The translations under genes and the position numbers were made by a program. From Yponomeuta sedellus (taxonomy: Eukaryota > Arthropoda > Insecta > Lepidoptera > Yponomeutidae), in assembly GCA_934045075.1 (NCBI GenBank), contig OW203736.1:1032091-1096090 (forward strand): a stretch of 64,000 nucleotides of DNA, written 5' to 3'. This document shows, one piece after another, positions 35,501 to 47,500 of this stretch (position 1 is the stretch's first letter; the number at the start of each line of letters is the position of its first letter). The notes beneath the pieces are model-generated. The model was not told the DNA's origin and did no database searches. It worked only from the letters and a program-made list of their open reading frames with translations.

Positions 35501-38500
35501 CATTTTCATTTTCATTTTCATTTTCATTTTCATTTTCATTTTCATTTTCATTTTCATTTTCATTTTCATTTTCATTTTCATTTTCATTTTCATTTTCATT
35601 TTCATTTTCATTTTCATTTTCATTTTCATTTTCATTTTCATTTTCATTTTCATTTTCATTTTCATTTTCATTTTCATTTTCATTTTCATTTCATTTCATT
35701 TCATTTTCATTTCAATTTCATTTTCATTTAATTTTCATTTCGTTTTCATTCCGTTTTCATTTCATTTTCATTTCATTTTCATTTCGTTTTCATTTCGTTT
35801 TCATTTTCATTTCCATTTCATTTCATTTCGTTTTCATTTCATTTTCATTTCAATTTCATTTTATTTCATTTTCATTTCATTTTAATTTTCAAAATATAAA
35901 AACTAGTACCCTTCCCCGCAGCGATTGCAGCTCGTCCCTGCTCTCCCAAACGGACAACTGCGCTGTGCTGCAGCTGGACATCGTGTGGTGTTACGTGTGC
36001 CTTCGCGCGCTGCAGCACGCCGCGGACGCAGCGCGCCGCCTGCGCCGCGCGGAGGAGGCCTTCCGCGCCGCCTACGGGGAGGACCGGCACCGGCTCAAGG
36101 CGCTCAAGGGGGAAAACGGTGAGCTCGACGACAGTACAGTGCTACACAAGAAATAAGTCTCGCGGATGTACATGCGCAGGTGACCAAATTTCGGATGTGC
36201 GGCAAGTTGATCGACCAATCAGATAGTTTTATTTTATGGCAGGCCGCGCCTTTGTTGCTATTGGTTGATTCGACGTTATCGATGCAGGTGACTATTAGTT
36301 TGGCAATATTAGCGTGAGCGAAATAGAAAGCGCTACTGCGGCAATCAATTCTGCACCTTAATCGTATCGGTTAAAGATCATGTTGAATGTACTTATAGCT
36401 TCGGGTACTTTCGTTACACTTCTTCCAAGTCTGCGCGAACGTAGATTCCCGAAGGTCTTTTATGGTGTGTAGTACTGTACATTCATATGCTCGCCTAACA
36501 CTTCAGGAGTGAGCGATATAGATGTTTTATGATATCGACAATAGGTACGCTTTCAAGTTATAATACTGTCGCGGTCCTATCCCGAACCATCTAGAATAGA
36601 GCCTTCTAGAAGCCTATCGAATAGCCGCCGCATGCTGCGTTTTAGTAAACAATAAATCTGTACTATGCCTCGGTATCACTGTCTCTTATCCTTCGATTCT
36701 CTAGGATGAGACAGCGTCTCTTGGCTACTTAAGCTTTGTTCTCTTGATGGTTACACACAACGCTGCGTTATTAGGCTCAAATGCAACGTCTACGTCTCCT
36801 TGTCTTTGAAGATGTGGTTAGTTGATTTTGTCTTAAATTAGGCGCCCCGGCTTTAAGGGCATGCCTTTTGTGCCAGACGCATTCCGCGTTTATAGGCTCA
36901 AGACTGTAGAGAATAATGGTGAGGCCAATAGAACAACGAAACTCACTTAGATGGGAGGCAGCGGATCGTGGCTTTTAATAGACATCTGAGCCAGACGCAT
37001 TCGGCGCCGGATGCATTCCGCGTTGGACGCCTTCCGCGCCGGACTCTGCTGAATCCTGCCGCACTGCATCTTGAGCCTATATACACTCTTCTTCTTCTTC
37101 TACAGGCTATATTAGTCCACTGCTGGACATATCCCTCCCCTATTGAGTGCAAGGTTGTGCCATCATTAGGGAGTAATGTCCATAAAATTCAAATTCTTCC
37201 CGCGGGTGTCGTAAAAGGCGACTAAGGGACACAAACCGGGGGGTGGGCAGCAGCGCTCCCTGTAGTACAATTCCACCAAACTGCGATCCCCAACCCGCAT
37301 GCCCAGCGTGGGGATTATGGGCACTACCCCCTGATGATATACACTCTAAAACAATACAATTGAGACTACTATTTTTGACAAGACAGCGCGACTGGTGTAG
37401 GACTCTACGGGACACACTAGGATAAGAGACAATTGCTTCTAAAAGTGACTATTTCTGCCTTCCCAGCATCTTACGGAGAACAGCGGCTTTATTTAAGGCT
37501 CTGAAATTATTCACTATTGTTACCGTTCAAAGCCTGGAATCTAGCCGGTGTACCAATACATCTATACGAAGTTTCTTTCCTTACATTTAGTCCTACTTTT
37601 TTTGTTATCAGCGAACGAGCGAGTGCTATACATGCGGCTGTATCTGCTTCAAGGCATCGTGGCGTACCACCAGAACCAGCGAGCCGAGGCTAGAGCCTTG
37701 CTAGAGAAGGCTGAGCTCGAACTTGGCTCTCTCAAAGTAAGAGCTTTGATATTAATAATAACATTTACTTATTGAAATATTTAACCTTTAAATAGTTTTT
37801 TTTTAAGATTTACTTGTCACCTAAAGAGACTACATAAAACATTAATTTAATTTTTTCACTTAATTCCCACAATCGTTATCAATTCTTGAATGTCCCCACT
37901 GCTGGGGTACGGGTCTCTTCCTGCATCGCAGGAAGGTTAGGCCATACTCCACCACGGGGACCAAGTCAGGGTTGGTGGAGGATTGTAAGAGAGTGGCGGG
38001 CCATACTGTCAGAAGTTATCAAGCCGCCCATAAGGCCTCTGACATGGCTTAACCACTGCCATTACATGACAGCCGGCACCAACGGCTTAGCGTGCCTTGC
38101 GACGGAGGCGCTCGGAAAAATGCCACTAGCGGTAGTCACGGCATGCTCACCCATCCTCTACCTGACCGCGCCTGTTGTTGCTTAACCAAGTGATTGATTA
38201 TACTATTTTTATTTTTAATGCACTAACCCGTGCTGTACGTAACTATTCTCTGTATTACGTGCTGTACGTAATACAGAGAATAGTGTAAAGAGGTTCGAAA
38301 TTTCACTGATGCCGGTGAGTCGCCCATTAGCTCAGTTGGAAAGAGCGCTGGCACGGATAGCCAAAGGTCGCAGGTTCGAATCCCGGCATGGGTGGAATTT
38401 TTAGCCTCTAAATAGGTTTTCAAGTGATTGATTCCAATCACTCGGTTCGACTAGGCCACGAGCGCTTCCCACAATCTCTTGAATGTTATTTGATTTACAA

Positions 38501-41500
38501 ATTTAATAAGGGCCAATTTTTGAATTTAGAATTTAGCTTAGTAAGCACTCAACTGTAGTGTTGTCTCTTGGAATTTCTCAGAAAAGAGTGTGACACACGT
38601 GGGTGTGTGGAAGAAGCCTCCAATAGGTTTTTAAAATTTATTTATTTATTTCCACACAGCTTACTATTTTTACAGGGTTTAGCCCTAATGCAATAGTGAA
38701 GACACACAAAACAAGAACAACACAACCTTAACATATAACGTTTACATACAGGCACATACATTGCTTCCGGCCCCACGCCAGGATACCCCGTGTCGCGGAA
38801 ACCAGAAACAACGACATCACAAACCTGTAAATATCCAAGACCTTCCGGGACCTCTTGCATGGTAGGCAGATGCGCCACCACTGCGCCACAGAGGCCGCCC
38901 AAATATAGGACGAATAAGATAATAATTTAACACATATACAATACACACTACTTAAAAATTGTAACACAAAATAAAAAGAGTGGTCTTTGTGAACTCATTC
39001 ACAAAGACCACTCAGAAGACAGAAGAGGCGCTCGTGGTCTAGGCGAACCGAGTGATTGGAATCAATCACTTGGTTAAGCAACAACAGGCGCGGTCAGGTA
39101 CAGGATGGGTGAGCGTCTCGTGACTACCGCTAATGGCATTTTTCCGAGCGCTTCCGTGCTTCGCAAGGCACGCTAAGCCGTTGGTGCCGGCTGTCATATA
39201 ATGGCAGTCGTTAAGCCATGACAGAGGCCTTATGGGCGGCTTGATAACTTCTGACAGTAACGCCCGCCACTGTCCTACAATCCTCCACCAACCCGGACTT
39301 GGCCCCCGTGGTGGAGTATGGCCTAACCTTCCTGCGATGCAGGAAGAGACCCGTGCCCCAGCAGTGGGGACATACAAGGGTTGATAACGATATAACGACA
39401 CTGACAGAATTGAGTGTGCGTAGGGCTCTCGTGAGGGGCGTATTTTGCAGAAGGCAAGTGTCATAAAATATAATGTTATGTTGTGTTGTGCTGTGCTGTG
39501 CAGGTGGACGAGAGCTCTGTGCAGGCGCTGATGCAGCTGGGCTGGTCGCGCGGCGAGGCGCGCGCCGGGCTGCGCGAGGCGGCCGGGCACGTGCAGCGCG
39601 CGCACGCCAGCCTGGACGAGCGGCGCCGGGAGAAGGAGCTGGCCAGGGAGCGCCGCAGGCTCGCCAAGTACGTAGCTGAACTAGAATCCTCTAAACAAAC
39701 TGTCCAGAGAGCGGTGTAGTCTCATCATCGATACTACAATCACCTAAATTGTAGGCCAGATCACACGAAAAGTAGGCTAGAAAGTGGCGCAGGCTCGCCA
39801 AGTACGTAGCACGACCGGGATCACATGAAGGAGCTGGCCAGGGAGCGCCGCAGGCTCGCCAAGTACGTAGCACGACCGGGATCACATGAAGGAGCTGGCC
39901 AGGGAGCGCCGCAGGCTCGCCAAGTACGTAGCACGACTGGGATCACATGAAAAGTAGACTGGAAAGTGGCGCAGGCTCGCCGAGTACGTAGCCCGACTGA
40001 AATCACATGAAAAGTAGACCAGAAAGTGGCGCAGGCTCGCCAAGTACGTAGCACGACTGGGATCACATGAAAAGTAGACTGGAAAGTGGCGCAGGCTCGC
40101 CAAGTACGTAGCTGAACTAGAATCCTCTAAACAAACTGTCCAGAGAGCGGTGTAGTCTCATCATCGATACTACAATCACCTAAATTGTAGGCCAGATCAC
40201 ACGAAAAGTAGGCTAGAAAGTGGCGCAGGCTCGCCAAGTACGTAGCACGACTGGGATCACATGAAGGAGCTGGCCAGGGAGCGCCGCAGGCTCGCCAAGT
40301 ACGTAGCACGACTGGGATCACATGAAGGAGCTGGCCAGGGAGCGCCGCAGGCTCGCCAAGTACGTAGCACGACTGGGATCACATGAAGGAGCTGGCTAGG
40401 GAGCGCCGCAGGCTCGCCAAGTACGTAGCTGAACTAGAATCCTCTAAACAAACTGTCCAGAGAGTGGTGTAGTCTCATCATCTATACTACAATCACCTAA
40501 ATTGTAGGCCAGATCACATGAAAAGTAGGCTAGGAAGTGGCGCAGGCTCGCCAAGTACGTAGCCCGACTGGGATCACATGAAGGAGCTGGCCAGGGAGTG
40601 CCGCAGGCTCGCCAAGTACGTAGCACGACTGGGATCACATGAAGGAGCTGGCCAGGGAGCGCCGCAGGCTCGCCAAGTACGTAGCACGACTGGGATCACA
40701 TGAAAAGTAGACTGGAAAGTGGCGCAGGCTCGCCGAGTACGTAGCCCGACTGAAATCACATGAAAAGTAGACCAGAAAGTGGCGCAGGCTCGCCAAGTAC
40801 GTAGCACGACTGGGATCACATGAAAAGTAGACTGGAAAGTGGCGCAGGCTCGCCAAGTACGTAGCTGAACTAGAATCCTCTAAACAAACTGTCCAGAGAG
40901 CGGTGTAGTCTCATCATCGATACTACAATCACCTAAATTGTAGGCCAGATCACACGAAAAGTAGGCTAGAAAGTGGCGCAGGCTCGCCAAGTACGTAGCA
41001 CGACTGGGATCACATGAAGGAGCTGGCCAGGGAGCGCCGCAGGCTCGCCAAGTACGTAGCACAACTGGGATCACATGAAGGAGCTGGCCAGGGAGCGCCG
41101 CAGGCTCGCCAAGTACGTAGCCCGACTGGGATCACATGAAGGAGCTGGCCAGGGAGCGCCGCAGGCTCGCCAAGTACGTAGCATGACTGGGATCACATGA
41201 AGGAGCTGGCCAGGGAGCGCCGCAGGCTCGCCAAGTACGTAGCACGACTGGGATCACATGAAGGAGCTGGCCAGGGAGCGCCGCAGGCTCGCCAAGTACG
41301 TAGCACGACTGAGATCACATGAAAAGTAGACTGGAAAGTGGCGCAAGCTCGCCAAGTACGTAGCCCGACTGGGATCACATGAAAAGTAGACTGGAAAGTG
41401 GCGCAGGCTCGCCAAGTACGTAGCCCGACTGGGATCACATGAAAAGTAGACTGAAAAGTGGCGCAGGCTCGCCAAGTACGTAGCCCGACTGGGATCACAT

Positions 41501-44500
41501 GAAAAGTAGACTGGAAAGTGGCGCAGGCTCGCCAAGTACGTAGCACAACTGGGATCACATGAAGGAGCTGGCCAGGGAGCGCCGCAGGCTCGCCAAGTAC
41601 GTAGCACGACCGGGGTCACATGAAAAGTAGACCAGGAGAGCCATTTTTTCCAAATTGAATTTCTGCATATTTTAAATTATTAGAATAATTAGAATGAGTT
41701 ACAGCGATAAACAGATAAACAAGGTACAGATGGTATCGTTTAACTGCAAATCAGTAAAACGATCTGTTCAATGTATTCGTGAACTGTGTGACAAGTATGA
41801 CATCATAGCCATTCAGGAGCACTAGCTGCTGCCCCATGACATACCTTACCTGGGCACCGTCCACCAAGATTTCGAGTTTACTGGGAAGTCGGCGGTGGAC
41901 ACATCGAGTGGAATCTTGCAAGGCAGACCTTACGGCGGCGTAGGCATCCTGTGGAGAAAGCGTTTGTTCCAGTCTGTGTCGGTCGTTCACCTACACCGCT
42001 CTTAACACCTACTCCACCACTCGTAACACCTAGCTTGAATTGTAACGTTCATTAAGCCGCAGTTTCTGCGCTATTTTGAATAAAACCTGTTCATTTGATG
42101 TTGCTGGTCCCATTTTTGTTGCATGAAGCGCTCGTGGCCTAGGAGAACCGAGTGATTGGAATCAATCACTTGGTTGAGCATCAACAAGGACGGGTGAGCG
42201 TCCCGTGACTACCGCTAATGGTATTTTTCCGAGCGCTTCCGTGCTTCGCGAGACACGCTAAGCCGTTGGTGCCGGCTGTCATATAATGGCAGTCGTTAAG
42301 CCATGTCAGAGGCCTTATGGGTGGCTCGATAACTTCTGACAGTAAGGCCCGCCACTGTCTTACAATCCTCCACCGATCCGGACTTGGCTCCCGTGGTAGA
42401 GTATGGCCTAGCCGTCCTGCGATGCAGGAAGAGACCCGTGCCCCAGCAGTGGGGACATACGCTGGGGTCCCCACTGCTGGGGCAGGGTTGATAACGGCAA
42501 ATGTTCCTTTTATTTAGCGCTGGTCACCTACTAAACTCTACAGGATGAACACAAACCTGTGCGCGCAGGTTGACGCAGCGGGTCGACGCCGCTAGAAGGC
42601 TCGTCCAGCAGTACGAGACCCGTGCCCCAGCAGTGGGGGCGTACAAGGGTTGATAACGTTGCTTGTATCGTGCCCCAGGCAGCAGCGCGCGCTGGGCACG
42701 TGCCCGGACGGGTCGCCGGTGTCGGCGCCGCTGGTGGGCGCTCTGGCGGCCGCGGGCTTCGGGCGCCGGCTGGCCGCGCGCGCGCTGAGGCACGCAAACA
42801 ACCACGCCGGAGACGCCATCCGGCTCATACAGGAGAATCGCGACCTGGTCAGTTCCTTATCGACCCTTCTATTATTAGTATTACAAGTGCGGAAAGGCTG
42901 TCATTGCAAAGAGTTCCGACAAATGTCTACCCGAGCCTAGGCGCAGCCGAAGGCGAGGGTTGACAGTCGGAACAAGTATATTTCATTACAAGTGCGGAAA
43001 GGCTGGCGTTGCAAAGAGTTCCGAAAAATGGCTACCCGGGCCGCGGCGCAGCCGAAGGCGAGGGTTGACAGTCGGAACAAGTTGCAATGACGGTTCCGCA
43101 CGTGTACTGAACGACTATTTTTAATACAGTTGCGAAAAAATGATGCAATTAAGTAAAGAAAAAATATTTGGAAAATGACGGCAGCCGTAAAAAAATATAA
43201 GCAGAGATTTTTTTTCTTCACCTATTCTGTTAAACCTATTTAGAGGCTAAAAATAGCCATAAAATAGGATAGCCAGAGTTCACGGGTTCGATTCCCGGCA
43301 TGGGTGGAATTTTTAACCTCTAAATAGGTTTTTAAATTGTCCTTAGCACGGGTTAGTGCATTAAAAAGAATATAACCAATGACTTTGTTTTATGAATTAT
43401 GTATATTCGTGAAGTTATAGTAGCAAGATCACTTGCGAAGGAAAACATCGTAAGGAAACCCTGGTGTCTGAAGTGTCACCTCAGCGCTAGCATCATACAA
43501 TGGCCCAACTATGAGGCTAAGCCCCAGTTTCTCGTTAACCAGCAATAGGTTCGAGTCCCGGCATGGGTGGAATTTTAAGCCTGTAAATAGTTTTTTTTTT
43601 TTAAAGTCGTTGGTACATGGCGGGCTTCGAACCCACAATCTTCCGATTGAGAAGCCGGCGTCCTAGAGCTTCGCTTCCACCTCTTTCTAGTCTTTGTCTC
43701 TATTGGCAGCCTTAAAAAGCAACACAGCGCGTTTCCAACCTCCTACAGGAGACATTACATATAGAATGATATTGAAGAGACGGTTTTATGGTTTTTCCTT
43801 TATTAACACCTAGTATTATCTGTTTGTCAACAGCTGATCAGTAGCGATGAGGGGTCCGGGGAAGACGAGATGCCTAGCTCAGACGACTCGCTCGTGGAAC
43901 CCAATGAGAAACTTGTAATTGAGGTAAGAATTTATTTTCCAACTACTTTTGGACAGATTACTTTTAGGCAATTGCGACTGGAGTGGTAATTGATGATGAT
44001 GATGTGAACCCTTTGTGTGTCCCCACTGCTGGGGCACGGGACTCTTCCTAAACCGCAGGAAGGTTAGGCCATACTTCACCACGGGGGCCATGTCTGGGTT
44101 GAGGAGGATTGTAAGACAGTGGCGGGCCCTACTGTCAGAAGTTAACAAGCCTTAAGGCCTTTGACATGGCTTAAGGACTTAGTGGTAATTATTTAATTTT
44201 ATTTATATAGATAGGGAACACTTTATTGTACCTACATATAAAAGGACCAATATTTTCAATAAAATAAAATATTATAATTTCTGCTTTCAGCCATTTTGAC
44301 TGAAACACCAATAACACCGCGTGACGTCACGCTTAGGTAAACATTTCTTTACTTTCTTTGGCTACGCGTAGACACCTTTGACGTTTGATGTTTGTTTACC
44401 TAGCCGTGACATCAGGTTCGACGACATGACACAGCGAGCTGTTTTCCCACAGCTTTAAAATCATTTTAGATAAAAATCTTCTTTAACTTTAGTTTATTAC

Positions 44501-47500
44501 TGAATTATAGGTATTTATGTAAATAATAAACGTGTCCCCACATTATGGAAGAGGATTTAAAAATCTTTTGTAGTTATTGTAGTTCAGCCCAATCAAAATG
44601 TCAGAAAGTGCTGTCGAGAGGGCTGAAAGAAAGCAGAGCAAACTTGCTTCGTTCTATCTCCTAGTTCTCCCTGCTCGCGATATTTTGCCCTCCCAACACC
44701 GGAGCCGAGTTTTTACGGTCTCAGTGCGCTCGGTCCGAGTGCGCCATCCGAGTAAACTAATGCTTTGGATTGGTAATTTTGGTGTTATCACAAAAAACCG
44801 TCCAATGAGGAGCATCCGGTTTCTCGGTTGTCACGAAAAACCGTCTAATCAGGAGCATTAGGTTACTCGGATGGCGTACTCGGTCCGAGCGTACTAAGAC
44901 CGTGATAACCTGGCCTGAGTGTGGTTAACCTCGCAGCTGGCCGCGATGGGCTACGAAATGGAGCAGGCGCGTGCAGCTCTGAAGCTGGCACGGAACCACC
45001 CGAGCGGGGCCGTCGACATACTGGTGGCCGGCGGTGGATACGTCAGCGAAGGTAAACAGACACGAGAATGAGAGATAGAGGATCATTTAAAGCGGAAACA
45101 CATATTGAAACGCCACGCGACCAGAGTGCTTAGTGCGAGTTTTTTAACTACTCGATCGCGTTAACATAAACTCATATTTCTATGGCATCGAGGAAGCGCT
45201 ACCTAGCGACAAGTATGAAAATTAAAATTGCTGAGTGCGAGTTGTAATGGTTTAGGTTGAGAAGTGAACACGTTTACCAGCCAAAACACGAATAAACGCG
45301 AGTGCGAGTTGTACTGTGACAGCGTTTTGCCAGTTCGAACGGTTAATTTACTCATACTCACTACTCAATGCTCGATTAACGCGGTAGTAAAGTTATTCGA
45401 TTGGATCTGTCAAACTCGCATTAAGCACTGACGAAATTCGACGCGTGTTGAGTCGAATCGAATTGTACTATTTTCTATGATTAGAATCACACCATGAACA
45501 TCCGTCGCGACGACGCGTAATTGCACGGTGTAAATCGGCTGTCGACACGTCGCGCCGGCAAAATGTAATCTAACTACTAACTACGATAACATAAAGTAGT
45601 TGATAATCACGATTACGAACTACATGAAGTAATCAGAAATAATAACTACGATTACATAAAGTAGTTGATAATCACGATTACAAACTACAGTAATCAGAAA
45701 AAGTAGTTAAACATTTTGATTACTAACTGCAAATTGCAGTTGCAATCGCGATTACAAGATTACTTTTTATAACTACATTTTTAAATAAACTTGCGTATAA
45801 AATGCAAAGGCGTGGCGCGCGTGTCGTTCATGTATCGACATGTCGTTTGCTACGTAGGTAGTTAGAGCGCACTATCTACTCCCTGCATATCGGGTATATG
45901 TGTTTTTTTTGGTGCGACACATGCAGGGTAGTGTATTTAATTGTGTCTGACAGTGTGCACATCCGTTCGCTACTATTGTGCGAGCGAACGGTAATATAAG
46001 TTTTTACAACTCTATTAATCAGTTATCATAAGTAGTTATGATTACAGCAATCAAATTAACAACTACTTAATGTAGTTTGATTACTGTAGTTAACTACATG
46101 TAACCATAACTATATGTGACCATAACTACATGTAGTTAACTACTTTTAATCGCAGTTAGTAATCTGATTACAAAAAGTAGTTAACTACGTCCGCCCAACA
46201 CTGGCGTTGGGTCACGTTTTAATAATGTGTTTCCGCCTTTGTTGTTCGTAACGTGGCGAGCACATGTCAACTCTACGCGCGCACTATAATCAAAGAGTTT
46301 CAATGACAAAACCGAGTCTCAGTCCATTGGTATACCCACTGGGCACAGGAGCTGGACACACACAGGTGCAATGTCTATGCAGTCTATCTACTCGTATGTG
46401 GCGCAGGCCGCTAGTGGCTGCAAAGTAAACTATCTAGGCAGGAGGCGGCTACTACTTTCAGGTTTATGAAAAGTAAGTCAGATTTTTCGTTGCTGTTTAG
46501 TACGTTTTTAGAAGGTGTTAATTTTTAAACTTTCGTGTACAAAAAGCAAACATAACATAACCTCACGCCTGTATCCCAGAGAGGTAGGCTGGTAGGTAAG
46601 AACAGGGACTGCCACCTGCTACGATCCTGACAGATCACTTTGCTTCGCTTTATCAACGTTCATAAGTCGTTGCATGCACGTACGCCGGCTCTGGGTACTT
46701 TTTATCTTCCCCTTTGCTAATACATCCCCTATTTGGTCGACGTATGTTCGTATTCTACAAAAAGCATATAAATATAATTTTTATATATGCCGCCAAAACG
46801 CTCTTGAGCACTATGGCGTCGCACAGGAATTAATGACGTCACTGATCAATAACAAAACGAACGTCAAATTAACTCTCGGGTTCTCGGATCGCTATATTCA
46901 CTGAGCTGTGACGTCATCATAGATTCGACCAACCGTGGCCGTTTTCGATACAATTGACAACATTTCATTTTTTTAGCATACGGATTTTATTGTCCTAAAG
47001 GAAACTAGATACAAAATAAAACGAACCATATTTTTTTATTTTCTGAAACACGCACGTTTTCTTATATTTTTTACATTTTAAAGTTTAAAATATTTTTACC
47101 GGAAGTGACGAAACAACGAGGCTCACAATATGTTTTCTTTTGCCTAATATCCTAAAAAAAAAATATAGTTACAAATGTCATTTTAGTATTGCCAGGGCCA
47201 TGTTAAAAAACAGTTTCGGAATATTTTAACATATGCAAATATGTTTTTCTTTTATACAATTAAATCAGCTTAGTTCAATTCATCATCCCTTATATGTAGT
47301 TGTTCCTTTTTTGTCAAATGTACTTTGTGTTGGCAAATTCATCATCCCTTATATGTAGTTGTTCCTTTTTTGTCAAATGTACTTTGTGTTGGCAAAGCCT
47401 TTATCTGCGTTCGGAGTGTTTTTGCTGCCAGTTTGTTACTTTTGTAGCTACTTTTTCAAGGTTATTTATAATGGTATGGTAAGTATAGAGTATGGTAACC

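Larger units (their letters stand above)
30755..35921. other. NUB1 intron 5 contents
   Basis: In order: tRNA-like F head (30757-30835), SINE E reversed (30866-31047), SINE core fragment (31060-31200), 5S-like SINE (31281-31639), unassigned (31720-32230), repeat J (32235-32430) and LINE tail (32430-32490), SINE E2 reversed (32562-32795), repeat D reversed (32800-32950), SINE core fragment reversed (33060-33350), LINE C-terminus (33415-33790), truncated 5S-like SINE (33889-34120), unassigned (34125-34500), then the TTTTCA-type array. Confidence 0.65.

Noticed and set aside
35363..35689. Met-Lys repeat open frame on the minus strand
   Set aside because: Translation of the perfect TTTTCA hexamer array.
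34522..36156. 544-codon open frame rich in Ser-Phe-His-Ile
   Set aside because: It is the translation of the TTTTCA-type simple repeat running into NUB1 exon 6. Only the exon part is a gene.
39691..41619. Series of minus-strand open frames repeating TYLASLRR-like peptides
   Set aside because: They arise from the 61-bp minisatellite; the frame cycles because 61 is not a multiple of 3. No promoter or domain is evident.
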